Shown: positions 34,546 through 42,607 of the stretch, piece by piece
Layout: every line of letters starts with the position of its first letter
Numbering within the stretch: the first letter of the stretch is position 1
Assembly (NCBI GenBank): GCA_005778405.1
Contig: SXOA01000085.1
Coordinates: 1-50,178 of the forward strand
DNA: 50,178 nt
Direction: 5' to 3'
Source: Planctomycetaceae bacterium
GTDB lineage: Bacteria; Planctomycetota; Planctomycetia; Pirellulales; Pirellulaceae
Notes under the pieces: model-generated
The model's database searches: none
Told to the model about the DNA's origin: nothing
Seen by the model: the letters and a program-made list of their open reading frames with translations, nothing else
Translations under genes and position numbers: made by a program

Positions 34546-36261
34546 ATGGTTATGCGCGAGCAATTAAACAGGGTCTTGCTGGTCGATGATGACCAGGCGA
34601 TGCGGCGGCTGATCTCCAAGTGGTTGGAATTGGCCGGCTACCAGGTCCAGACCGCCGAGAATGGCCGCGAGGCGATCGCCATCATCGAGAAGGAACGGCC
34701 ACAAATCCTGCTCACGGACTGGGAAATGCCGGTCATGGATGGTCTGGCTCTGTGCCGCTGGGTGCGAGCCCAGCAGCAGAACAACTACATCTACACCATC
34801 CTGTTCACTGTCCGCACGTCGACTCCCGACATCATCCTGGCGCTCGAGGCCGGCGCGGACGACTTCTGCAAAAAACCCCTCGACCGGGATGAGCTGATGG
34901 CCCGGCTGCAGAGCGGCGCGCGGGTGATCGGGCTGGAACAGCGGCTTCTGGAGCTGGCATTGAAAGACCCGCTCACGGGACTGTTAACTCGCGGAGCACT
35001 TCTGGAGCTGATGGGAAAAGAGCTCGCCCGCAGCCGGCGATCAAGCGTAGGCATGGCCTGCGTGATGCTGGACATCGACCAGCTCAAACAGATCAACGAC
35101 AAATATGGCCACGCCGTGGGAGACGAAGTTCTGAAGGCCGTGGCTCAGCTCCTGATCTCAAACGCCCGAGCCGGCGACTTGATCGGCCGTTTCGGCAGCG
35201 AGGAATTCTGCGCGGTATTGCCGGAAAGCGGGGAATTCGGAGCGGCCCAATGGGCCGTACGGATGCGCAATCTCATCAAGGCCCTGCGGATTCCGCTGGA
35301 GGGGGGCGGCCACCTGAGCATCTCCGCCAGTTTTGGGACCACCGAGCGGCGGGAAGATACCCACACCATCGAGCAGCTCGTGGACATGGCCGAGCAGGCG
35401 ATGCTGGTATCCAAGCGATCCGGCCGCGACCGAGTCACGGCGTTCGGCGCGATTTCCTCGCACCAGCATTCGGGACACGACCAATCTCCCGCCGAGCTCT
35501 TGCAACATGTGCCCGCGAGGACCGTGATGAGCCTGGTGGCCTCGCTCCAGTGCGACGACACTCTAGGCTCGGCCAGCCAGTACTTTCTCCGCTTCCGCAT
35601 CGGCTCCGCTCCCGTGGTGGATGCCGACGGCAAGCTGGTCGGCATCTTGTCCGAGAAAGATGTGATGACGACCATGCTGCGGCCGGACTGGTGGATGCTG
35701 ACCGTCGCCGATGTGATGCAGCGGAACGTCGTCTTTTACGACGAAGCGACCCCCGCCATGGTGGTTTATGAGTTCCTCTGTCGCGTTACCATCCGCGGTG
35801 TGATCATCGTCAAGGATGGCAAGCCGACCGGCCTCATCAATCGCGGCAGTTTGCTGCGATTCTTCAGCAATCTGCAAGCCGCGAAGCAGGGTGATGGAGT
35901 CACTGCCGAGGCGACCGCCGCAAACCAGGCGATCGCAGCGTTGACGGGAAGAATCACACCCAAGCAGCGCATCAGCCACCTCGTCCGTTCCGTCGCCTCC
36001 GAAGCCGCCGACCTGGCTCGCCGAGTTCACGGCACGTCCAGCAACTTGCTCCCCTGCGTCGTCGGAGGGGCTTCTCGCTTGCAAGATTTGGTCACCGATC
36101 TGCTTGTCTTCGCCCGCTTTGCCGACGAGCCGTGCGAGGACGGACTCCTGGCCGAAACGGCGATTGAACAGTTGCCCGCGGCCGATGCCGACTTAATCAC
36201 CAAGACCAGCCACATCGAAACCGTCTCGCCGATAGCTGAGCCAGCGCCAGCGCCGCTATAA
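34546..36261 (+). CDS. Response regulator with GGDEF-like (GSEEF) and paired CBS domains
   Basis: A 571-residue signalling protein. Receiver domain: VLLVDDDQAMRRLI, with phospho-acceptor Asp58 in LLTDWEMPVMDG. GGDEF domain (about 135-290): DPLTGLLTRGALLEL, DIDQLKQINDKYGHAVGDEVL, and the active-site motif GSEEF (217-221) instead of GGDEF. Two CBS domains follow (about 300-425; GSAPVVDADGKLVGILSEKDVM, RGVIIVKDGKPTGLI), then a helical tail. The start at 34546 is chosen as the closest ATG to the receiver domain; upstream codons look non-coding. It probably makes or senses cyclic-di-GMP and may bind adenosyl ligands through CBS. Whether GSEEF is active is uncertain. Confidence 0.87.
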   Translation: MVMREQLNRVLLVDDDQAMRRLISKWLELAGYQVQTAENGREAIAIIEKERPQILLTDWEMPVMDGLALCRWVRAQQQNNYIYTILFTVRTSTPDIILALEAGADDFCKKPLDRDELMARLQSGARVIGLEQRLLELALKDPLTGLLTRGALLELMGKELARSRRSSVGMACVMLDIDQLKQINDKYGHAVGDEVLKAVAQLLISNARAGDLIGRFGSEEFCAVLPESGEFGAAQWAVRMRNLIKALRIPLEGGGHLSISASFGTTERREDTHTIEQLVDMAEQAMLVSKRSGRDRVTAFGAISSHQHSGHDQSPAELLQHVPARTVMSLVASLQCDDTLGSASQYFLRFRIGSAPVVDADGKLVGILSEKDVMTTMLRPDWWMLTVADVMQRNVVFYDEATPAMVVYEFLCRVTIRGVIIVKDGKPTGLINRGSLLRFFSNLQAAKQGDGVTAEATAANQAIAALTGRITPKQRISHLVRSVASEAADLARRVHGTSSNLLPCVVGGASRLQDLVTDLLVFARFADEPCEDGLLAETAIEQLPAADADLITKTSHIETVSPIAEPAPAPL

Positions 36262-36267
36262 GTTAGA

Positions 36268-36663
36268 ATGGGACTAAGATTGCTCGCCTACCTCTGGGCC
36301 TCCCCCTGGACGTTATTCGGACTGTTCTGGGGAACCCTCACCCTGCTCACCGGCGGCCGCGGGCAACGGGTGCAAGGAGTACTCGAGTTCCACGGCGGCC
36401 TGCCCGCCTGGCTCCTCCGCCGCGCTCCGCTCGCCGGCGGTGCCGCCGCCATCACCTTTGGCCATACAGTCCTGGCCCGAACCCAGGATGACCTCGACGC
36501 TTCCCGCTCCCACGAGCGAATCCACGTCCGCCAATATGAGCGCTGGGGCCTCTTCTTCATCCCCGCCTACCTCCTCTGCTCTCTCTTGCTTCTGCTCCGT
36601 GGGCGAAGTCCGTACTGGGACAATCCGTTTGAGAAAGAGGCTTACGAAAGAGATGAGAAATAG
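36268..36663 (+). CDS. Small membrane protein with HERIH motif
   Basis: A 131-residue protein with membrane segments near residues 10-28, 55-70 and 98-112. Its centre has SHERIHVRQYERWG. HE-x2-H is a zinc-binding pattern and HVRQ/ER resembles membrane metalloprotease-like proteins, but I cannot name the family. It starts 6 bp after the REC-GGDEF gene and converges with the Nramp-like gene, overlapping its end by 22 bp (36642-36663). Confidence 0.7.
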   Translation: MGLRLLAYLWASPWTLFGLFWGTLTLLTGGRGQRVQGVLEFHGGLPAWLLRRAPLAGGAAAITFGHTVLARTQDDLDASRSHERIHVRQYERWGLFFIPAYLLCSLLLLLRGRSPYWDNPFEKEAYERDEK

Positions 36664-38222
36664 GCGACAATGGTGCCGTACACTCGCCCGCAGATTTCCC
36701 ACCCCGCCCAAGCCGTGAAGAACCCAAAGAACAGAAACGTGAATGCCAGGATGGCGGCGCGCCACGCGGGAATGCGGATACTTGCGGGAAGGCCAAGGCG
36801 GTTGCGGTAGAGAAGGATGCCGGAGTAGAGGAACATGACAGCCCCGTTGAGGGCGGACGTCCAGACGAAGAAAGTTTTGGCGTCGATCACATAGCCAAAC
36901 TTTTCCGCCACCAAGACGCCGGTGCCGAGGAAGATTTCGCCCCATAGGAACCAGTAATAGAGGCGGCCTTCGCTCCAGCGGGGGTTATCCCGGAGCCAGG
37001 TCACCTTGACGAGATCCGTCGAGATGCGGCTGGCGGCGTCGAGGACGCCGAACTCGGTGGTGAAGAGGATGGCGACACCCATGATGAGGAACAGGAATCT
37101 GGCCGGTTTGCCGATGAGGCGGACAAGCCCCTCGGTTTCCGCCCAAACAAATCCGAGCCCTTCCTTATATTTGGCGGGGTCGACAGTGAGCTTGCCCGAG
37201 GAGTCGAAGAAGAGGATGTAGCTGATAAGCGTCAGAAGCATCAGGCAGACGATGCAGGTGAGAAAAAAGCTGACGAAGTGTTCCAGGCCCGCGGCGGACC
37301 ACCACTTCTTCCAGCGTGCCAGGTTGGCCTCATCGTGCGGAAAGTGATAGCCGGTCTCCGAGATAGCTTCCTCGTTGCCGGTGAGCGGACTGGTGATGCG
37401 GCCGAGGTGGCTCCCCATGCCGTATCCCTTGTCCTTGATGTAGTTGCTTTGCGAGAGGTTCATGGTCCCGCCGGCTCCGGCAAAGGCGAGAGCGCCGAGC
37501 AGGACCATGGGGGTCAAAGACTCATCCATCGGCGGCCGGAAGTGCGGGTACCCGAACGTCACAGTGGAGCTGATTTGCGTGACGATGGCGTCGGGGCGGA
37601 GGATCGTGAGCCAGGCAGCAATGCCGACGACGATGACGATGATGAGCAGGACCAGGACGAATTGGACTTTTTCGACAGTTTCATACACCACGGGCCCCGC
37701 CGTCAGGATGATGCCGCAGAGAAACATGGTGGCGATGGCGATGTAGGTGTCGAACGGGCCCGCTATGAGACTCCCTTGCTCATTGAATGTCGGGCCAACG
37801 ATCAGCCAGCCAATGATTTGCGATGCTCCTTTCGACCAGGCGGGAATCATCCACGGCAGCACGTTGAGCAGCAGAAAGATCCACGCCCACGAGCGGCTGA
37901 GGCGGACAAAGCCGGCGACGGCCGATTCGCCGGTGGCCAGGGTCCAGCGCATGATTTCCATGTTGAGGAAATACTGCATCACCACCGCCAGGATGCACGC
38001 CCAGAAAAAAACGAACCCACAGCGGAACGTAATGTAAGGCCAGAGAATGAATTCGCCGCTGCCGAGCGCCAGCCCCGCCAAAATGATGCTCGGCCCAATC
38101 ATCTGCCGCAGCGGAACCGGCTCCGGCATCTGCCGCAGGCGTAGGGGCGGCAGTGTGCCGGCAGGGATGACGGAATCGGGGATGAGGATTTCGGTGGGAG
38201 AAGCTGAAGCCATGGCACGCAC
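36642..38222 (-). CDS. Nramp-related membrane transporter lacking the DPGN motif
   Basis: A 526-residue transporter with about 11-12 membrane segments, of the Nramp fold (LRQMIGPSIILAGLALGSGEFILWPYIT as segment 1). In true Nramps this region reads DPGN, which binds the metal; here it reads ALGSGEF. The segment-6 region, where Nramps have MPH, reads GGTMNLSQSNYI. So it belongs to an Nramp-like branch with unknown substrate, perhaps not a divalent metal. Start could be 38222 or the Met at 38213. Convergent with the small membrane gene (22-bp overlap). Confidence 0.78.
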   Translation of the reverse strand: MRAMASASPTEILIPDSVIPAGTLPPLRLRQMPEPVPLRQMIGPSIILAGLALGSGEFILWPYITFRCGFVFFWACILAVVMQYFLNMEIMRWTLATGESAVAGFVRLSRSWAWIFLLLNVLPWMIPAWSKGASQIIGWLIVGPTFNEQGSLIAGPFDTYIAIATMFLCGIILTAGPVVYETVEKVQFVLVLLIIVIVVGIAAWLTILRPDAIVTQISSTVTFGYPHFRPPMDESLTPMVLLGALAFAGAGGTMNLSQSNYIKDKGYGMGSHLGRITSPLTGNEEAISETGYHFPHDEANLARWKKWWSAAGLEHFVSFFLTCIVCLMLLTLISYILFFDSSGKLTVDPAKYKEGLGFVWAETEGLVRLIGKPARFLFLIMGVAILFTTEFGVLDAASRISTDLVKVTWLRDNPRWSEGRLYYWFLWGEIFLGTGVLVAEKFGYVIDAKTFFVWTSALNGAVMFLYSGILLYRNRLGLPASIRIPAWRAAILAFTFLFFGFFTAWAGWEICGRVYGTIVAYFSSLS

Positions 38223-38301
38223 GTCGAGAGAAAAAACTAGAGCGTGCTATTGTAGAGGAATTGGAAGAGCGACGTGCGCATTCGGAGGCCAGCGTGGCCA
38301 G

Positions 38302-38472
38302 AATCTCCACGCCATACAGTTGCAATACGATGTCTTGAAAGTCGCGAGTGGTCATCCCCTTGGCGTACAGAGCGAGAATCTTCTCGTCGAAGCCCGGCAC
38401 GTGCCGCTGATACTTGCCGATCAACTGCGGCTCGAGCGGGCCGTCGCGGCCTGGCTGGAAAGCTCCGTTGCT
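38302..38472 (-). pseudogene. IS256-family transposase remnant
   Basis: About 57 codons read SNGAFQPGRDGPLEPQ and then YQRHVPGFDEKILALYAKGM, TTRDFQDIVLQLYGVE. This is the IS256/mutator-family block with the PGRDG, FDEKILALYAKGMTTR and QLYGVE signatures. It lacks everything before (a stop at about 38544) and after it. No terminal inverted repeats are seen. It lies between the Nramp-like gene and the BBP7-like gene and is a dead fragment. Confidence 0.85.
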
Positions 38473-38615
38473 CGCTGCTCCGCTCGAAAACGTAAGTCCG
38501 CATCCATGCTTCAGTCTCCAATTCAGAAAGAGGTGCTAAAAAATACCTGATTCTGCTAGCTGGCACACGTTTTCTTACAGGGCCTTTAGCGCGGCACCTC
38601 CTGGCTGAAAAGCAA

Positions 38616-38652
38616 ATCAGGCGGAAAGATCGAGGGGATCTTTCCGCCTGAT
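38616..38652 (-). terminator. Perfect 16-bp terminator hairpin of the BBP7-like gene
   Basis: Stem 38616-38631 with 38637-38652, 16 perfect pairs, 5-nt loop. On the minus strand the T-rich stretch TTTGCTTTT follows the stem directly. It lies 45 bp downstream of the BBP7-like stop (38697). This is the clearest intrinsic terminator in the window. Confidence 0.9.
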
Positions 38653-38696
38653 ATTGTGTTTGGATGGAGTCAACGGGCGACCAGGTCGCGGGAAGG

Positions 38697-39641
38697 CTAC
38701 CGCATGAGACCGATCGACATGACGCCACCAATGAGGCTCAGGTCTTCGGTGTCATTGCTATCGATGCCGCTATAGTACTGAGCTTCCCAACCCAATCGTG
38801 CAAAGCCAATGCCGCCGATGGCGAGTGGCCGGTTGTATTGCAGGCCGAGCTGGATTTCGGTGACGAATGCCGTGCGGTCCTCATGAATGTGGGCGTCGTC
38901 GTCATGGATCATCCTGCCAAAGACCATCGACTCGCGGGTAATACCGTAAAGCGACCAGTTCTCATTCACCGCGCGAGTGATCTGGGCGGAAACCACTGGG
39001 CCAACGCCGTGGAAGGCGACTAAATCCCAATCTTCACGGAATGACAGGTAACGGACGCCGCCGCCGACCATCACATTCCAGTTGCATATGTTGAACGTGT
39101 CGGTAACTTCAGCGTCGAGGTTGTTGATATCCAGCACCTCGCGGGTCGGAGAAGTGGTAGCAGCCACACCCGACCGTTGAAAGTAATCGAAAGCGCTCAA
39201 GCGGACGCCCAGGCCATCTTCCCGCTGGATGCCAAACCAGCCGCGGAAACCTGAGCGGTAGTTGAAATCATCGTTGTTTGCATTCTCGCTGGTAAATGGC
39301 TTGAGGAAGACCAATTCCGCTCCGCCGAACCAGCCGCGACGGCAGCAATCCGCGCAGTTGCCGCCGGAGGGAAACCCACAACGATCGCCGCAACCGCCGT
39401 CGCACTTGTTGTCGCCACAGCCGCAGGAGGCCGCGCCGTCGCTGATGTTAGTGGTGGAAATGTCATAGGAAACGGGGCTGGCCGCTTCCTGGCCGCGAAC
39501 CAACCAGCTGGTTTCCTCGGCATTGATATAGCTTTCCGGGGTAGGGAGACGGGTCGTCTCTGCCCGAGCGTACGACACTCCGAGGCCCATCAGGCCTCCG
39601 GCGACTAGCATTGCGGCCTTACAAAACCAGGACTTGCGCAT
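38697..39641 (-). CDS. BBP7-like outer-membrane beta-barrel protein
   Basis: A 314-residue outer-membrane protein with signal peptide ([19 protein letters not shown]). A Cys-rich stretch follows ([17 protein letters not shown], about residues 72-90, then NCADCC), and then alternating beta-strands ([49 protein letters not shown]) ending in a typical barrel C-terminus. This matches the planctomycete BBP7 barrel family from memory. A strong Shine-Dalgarno (AAGGAGGA on the coding strand, 39650-39657) and strong terminator suggest high expression. The Cys-rich domain might bind metal or form disulfides. Confidence 0.8.
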   Translation of the reverse strand: MRKSWFCKAAMLVAGGLMGLGVSYARAETTRLPTPESYINAEETSWLVRGQEAASPVSYDISTTNISDGAASCGCGDNKCDGGCGDRCGFPSGGNCADCCRRGWFGGAELVFLKPFTSENANNDDFNYRSGFRGWFGIQREDGLGVRLSAFDYFQRSGVAATTSPTREVLDINNLDAEVTDTFNICNWNVMVGGGVRYLSFREDWDLVAFHGVGPVVSAQITRAVNENWSLYGITRESMVFGRMIHDDDAHIHEDRTAFVTEIQLGLQYNRPLAIGGIGFARLGWEAQYYSGIDSNDTEDLSLIGGVMSIGLMR

Positions 39642-39858
39642 GAAATAGTTCCTCCTTGAACTGGATTATCGGGACATCCGTTCCCACCTCGAAGGACCAC
39701 TCACGCACGGACTCGCGCCCGAGAGGTCGACATGGTTGTAACATCGATTACGCCATTAGTGAGAATGAGGGCTATCCGAACCGACGGGCGCAAGTCGCGC
39801 AATCGTCAAATCTTCACACGGAATTCCTTGGGTTGGACCGTGAAGTGGCGGGCGAGGC

Positions 39859-39899
39859 AAAAAAACAGGCACGCGCCGGAAAGGTCTCCAGTGCGTGCC
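39859..39899 (-). terminator. Intrinsic terminator of the glutathione peroxidase gene
   Basis: Stem GGCACGC (39868-39874) with GCGTGCC (39893-39899), 7 bp, and an 18-nt loop. On the minus strand a run of T (complement of 39859-39865) follows at once. It is 47 bp downstream of the glutathione peroxidase stop at 39947. The rest of 39642-39946 holds the BBP7-like promoter region and no gene. Confidence 0.75.
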
Positions 39900-39946
39900 C
39901 TGTGAATGTCAACTCAAGCTGCGCATGCTAGCAGCCTTGAGCGTTT

Positions 39947-40519
39947 TTACTTTTTCGCCAATTCCGCTTCCAAGGTCTTAATGACTGCCGGATCATCCGG
40001 AGCGGTGTTGGGCTCGAAACGGGCGACGACCGAGCCGTCGCGACTGATCAGGAATTTCTCAAAGTTCCACTTCACTTTCCCCTTTCCCTTGGGCTTGGCG
40101 TCGGTGGCCGTGAGGTACTTGAAGAGCGGGGCGGCACCTTCGCCATTCACCTCGACCTTGGAGAACATGTCGAATTTCACCTTGTAATTCGTTTCGCAAA
40201 ACTTGACGATCTCGTCATCGCTCCCCGGTTCCTGCTTGCCGAATTGATTGCAGGGAAAGCCCAGGACCGACAACCCTTCCTTGCCGTATTTCTCATGCAG
40301 GGCTTCGAGTCCTTCGTACTGTGGTGTCAAACCACATTGGCTGGCGGTGTTCACAATCAACACTACTTTTCCTTGATACTTGGATAAATCCACTTCCTTG
40401 CCGGTGATCGTTTTGACCTTGAAATTGAGGGCAGCGGGCACTTTCTTCTCCTCGGCTTCGGTGGTGCTGACGCACGCGGCGACAACGCCGGCAAGCAAAA
40501 CACTGGTCCACTTGGACAT
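39947..40519 (-). CDS. Periplasmic glutathione peroxidase (Cys type)
   Basis: A 190-residue thiol peroxidase with signal peptide (MSKWTSVLLAGVVAACVSTTEA, cleavage before EEK). Active-site Cys62 in VNTASQCGLTPQYEGL, the conserved GFPCNQFGKQEPG, and the WNFEKFL block are all present. It is Cys-based, not a selenoprotein, and the codon is an ordinary TGC. It removes hydroperoxides in the periplasm, probably using thioredoxin rather than glutathione as in most bacterial members. Confidence 0.93.
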   Translation of the reverse strand: MSKWTSVLLAGVVAACVSTTEAEEKKVPAALNFKVKTITGKEVDLSKYQGKVVLIVNTASQCGLTPQYEGLEALHEKYGKEGLSVLGFPCNQFGKQEPGSDDEIVKFCETNYKVKFDMFSKVEVNGEGAAPLFKYLTATDAKPKGKGKVKWNFEKFLISRDGSVVARFEPNTAPDDPAVIKTLEAELAKK

Positions 40520-40667
40520 ACATGTCTCCTGAGAAAAATGGTAGGGTTCCTGGCGGGAAATTAACTTCCGTATTCTACCAGTCGAATCCGCGCGGGACCA
40601 GTTACGCTACCCGGCGACGGTGAGAAAAGTCCGCGGCCCATTTCCCGTCATGGGATGGAAAAAATTC

Positions 40668-42227
40668 TTACGGTCCTACTTCTGCCGGGAGAACTTCCAC
40701 CTTCACGACTCGCAGGCGCCCGCCTCGTTCCATGACGACCTCCAGGGGGCTGGGAGAAGCGGAAATGAGCTTGCTCAGTTCGTCGCCATTGGCAAAACGC
40801 TGGCCGGCGAGGGAGTAGAGGCGATCGCGTACTGCCAGTCCAGCCAGGGCGGCAGCGGACCCAGGAATGACTTGCGTCAAGATGGCGCTGCCGGGTTCGG
40901 CAGGGTCTTCTCGCCAGGAAATGCCGACGCGAATGGGGCTGCCGCGAGGAGTGACGACAATCTCGAGGGGCTCCCTTTCTCCCTCGCGTTCGATGACGAA
41001 GGTCTTCTTACCCGTCGCCGCCAGCAGTTGCAGCCGCAACAGGTTCTCGTCCGCAATGGCCGTACCGTCATATTTCACCAGCCGGTCTCCCGCGCGCAGT
41101 CCGGCGGCTTCGGCGGGGGAGCCCGGCGTTGGTTGCAGCAACACGATTTTTAGCTCGCTTCCGGCAGCCCGCTGCCACGGCAGCCCAAACCGGGGCTGCT
41201 GCACTTCTTGTGGCTGGTCCATGCCCTGGTGGTGCAATTCCGATTCCTGGCGAGACGCCTCGCGAAACTTGCCAAGATCCTCGCCGTCGGCAAAGCGCAG
41301 CAACGTTTGTAGAGTCAGTCGCGTCACCTGCTGCATCCCTTCCAGGTTGAGAAGGTTGGCGTCGTCGCTGGGACGATGGTAGTTTTCGTGCAGCCCGGTA
41401 TGGAGCATCAGAAATGGGATTCCCTGTGCGAAGAACGGATGATGGTCGCTATCGGCTTTCACGTTCCAATTGAAGTCAAGTGTCAGGTCAGCCGCCGCAT
41501 TCGTTTCGCACAGCATCCGCCGGCTGCCAACGAGCGTCCGCGAACCATAGACTTCCAACCGCTGATTCTTGAGCCGCCCGATCATGTCGATGTTGAGGCA
41601 CAGCGCAACTCGCGATAGCGGCACGGTCGGCCGGCTGATCCAGTGCCGTGAGCCGATGAGCCCCGCTTCCTCCGCATCCCACAGAACAAACAGAATGCTC
41701 CTCTTGGGAGGCTGCGGCAAGTGCTTGACGGCATCAATGATCTCCAGCAGGCCGCTCACCCCGCTGGCGTTGTCGTCCGCCCCATTGTGGATGTAGCCGA
41801 TAGGGCCATAACTGTTTCCCTTCCGCCCGTACCCAACATGGTCATAATGGGCACCCAGCAGAATCACCTGCTCCTTCAGCTTCGGGTCGCTCCCTCCTAT
41901 CATCCCCAGAATGTTACGGCACGAGCCGTTGAAAGACTGAAAATACGACCGCTCCTCCCCTGCCGCTGCCAAACCCTGCCGAGCGAATTCCTTGGTCAGG
42001 TAATTCGCAGCCGCCTGTCCCCCGCGACTCCCCGCTTCGCGCCCCTCCAGCGTATCGTCGGCCAGAAACTCCGCGTGTTTCCGCAGTTCGTCCGTCGTCA
42101 CCGACGCCACTGCCTTTGCCAATTCAACCGCCTCGACAGCCAGAAGCGATTGGCTTTCGCCGCCGCCAAAAGTGGCACCGATACTCACCAAAATGAGGCT
42201 GAACCTGAACGCTGGCAGTGATGTCAT
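40668..42227 (-). CDS. M28 aminopeptidase with PDZ domains
   Basis: A 519-residue zinc peptidase. The start at 42227 gives a signal peptide (RFSLILVSIGATF). The M28 zinc ligands are visible in order: HYDHVG, NGADDNASG, DAEEAGLIGS, NIDMIG and the final His in HTGLHENYHRPSDD. Two PDZ domains follow (about residues 345-435 and 440-515; GSPAEAAGLRAGDRLVKYDG and GSAAALAGLAVRDRLYSLAG). It removes N-terminal residues from peptides in the periplasm, with PDZ for substrate choice. Confidence 0.93.
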   Translation of the reverse strand: MTSLPAFRFSLILVSIGATFGGGESQSLLAVEAVELAKAVASVTTDELRKHAEFLADDTLEGREAGSRGGQAAANYLTKEFARQGLAAAGEERSYFQSFNGSCRNILGMIGGSDPKLKEQVILLGAHYDHVGYGRKGNSYGPIGYIHNGADDNASGVSGLLEIIDAVKHLPQPPKRSILFVLWDAEEAGLIGSRHWISRPTVPLSRVALCLNIDMIGRLKNQRLEVYGSRTLVGSRRMLCETNAAADLTLDFNWNVKADSDHHPFFAQGIPFLMLHTGLHENYHRPSDDANLLNLEGMQQVTRLTLQTLLRFADGEDLGKFREASRQESELHHQGMDQPQEVQQPRFGLPWQRAAGSELKIVLLQPTPGSPAEAAGLRAGDRLVKYDGTAIADENLLRLQLLAATGKKTFVIEREGEREPLEIVVTPRGSPIRVGISWREDPAEPGSAILTQVIPGSAAALAGLAVRDRLYSLAGQRFANGDELSKLISASPSPLEVVMERGGRLRVVKVEVLPAEVGP

Positions 42228-42386
42228 GCTTTTGATTGCCTTAAACCGCGCTGCGAAACTGCGACCGAAGCACGGCTTGCGGGTGTGGCCATGATTCGTC
42301 ACAATTCTAGTCGATAATTCAACCGCAGGGAGTCATTTTTGTGGTCCGCCCGCGGCGGCCGTAACTTGGCTCCGCCGCAAACCTTG

Positions 42387-42473
42387 GGAGAGGTGGCTGA
42401 GTGGTCGAAAGCGCCGGTTTGCTAAACCGGTGTACGGGAAACTGTACCGCAGGTTCGAATCCTGTCCTCTCCG
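42387..42473 (+). tRNA. tRNA-Ser(GCT)
   Basis: An 87-nt class II tRNA. Acceptor 5' GGAGAGG (42387-42393) pairs with CCTCTCC (42466-42472), discriminator G42473. The anticodon loop TTTGCTAAA carries GCT (serine AGC/AGU codons), the long variable arm is about 42430-42449, and the T arm has GGTTCGAATCC. CCA is not encoded. The integrase gene starts 135 bp downstream, making this tRNA the likely integration site of the island. Confidence 0.95.
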
Positions 42474-42483
42474 CTTTAGCCAT

Positions 42484-42517
42484 TGCCCGCGTGACGTAAG
42501 TTGTTACCACGCGGGCA
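42484..42517 (+). terminator. Hairpin just after tRNA-Ser
   Basis: A perfect 10-bp stem, TGCCCGCGTG (42484-42493) with CACGCGGGCA (42508-42517), 14-nt loop. It is probably the terminator of the tRNA; only a weak T-rich stretch follows. It could also be part of an attachment site because the integrase follows directly. Confidence 0.6.
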
Positions 42518-42552
42518 GTTGCGTTTCTTGGCATCGCCAGAAGTTGGCCGTT

Positions 42553-42584
42553 TGTAGCGGTTTTTGTAGCGGTTTGTAGCGCTA
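42553..42584 (+). repeat. Three TTTGTAGCG direct repeats upstream of the integrase
   Basis: TTTGTAGCGG at 42553 and 42565 and TTTGTAGCGC at 42575, spaced 12 and 10 bp, close to one helical turn. They end 23 bp before the integrase start. Direct repeats in this place are typical of arm-type integrase sites or an operator that controls the integrase. Confidence 0.7.
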
Positions 42585-42607
42585 AACCTCTCTGAACGGA
42601 GCCAGTT

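Noticed and set aside
39947..40519. Glutathione peroxidase as a second selenoprotein
   Set aside because: The active-site codon is TGC (Cys62), with no in-frame TGA.
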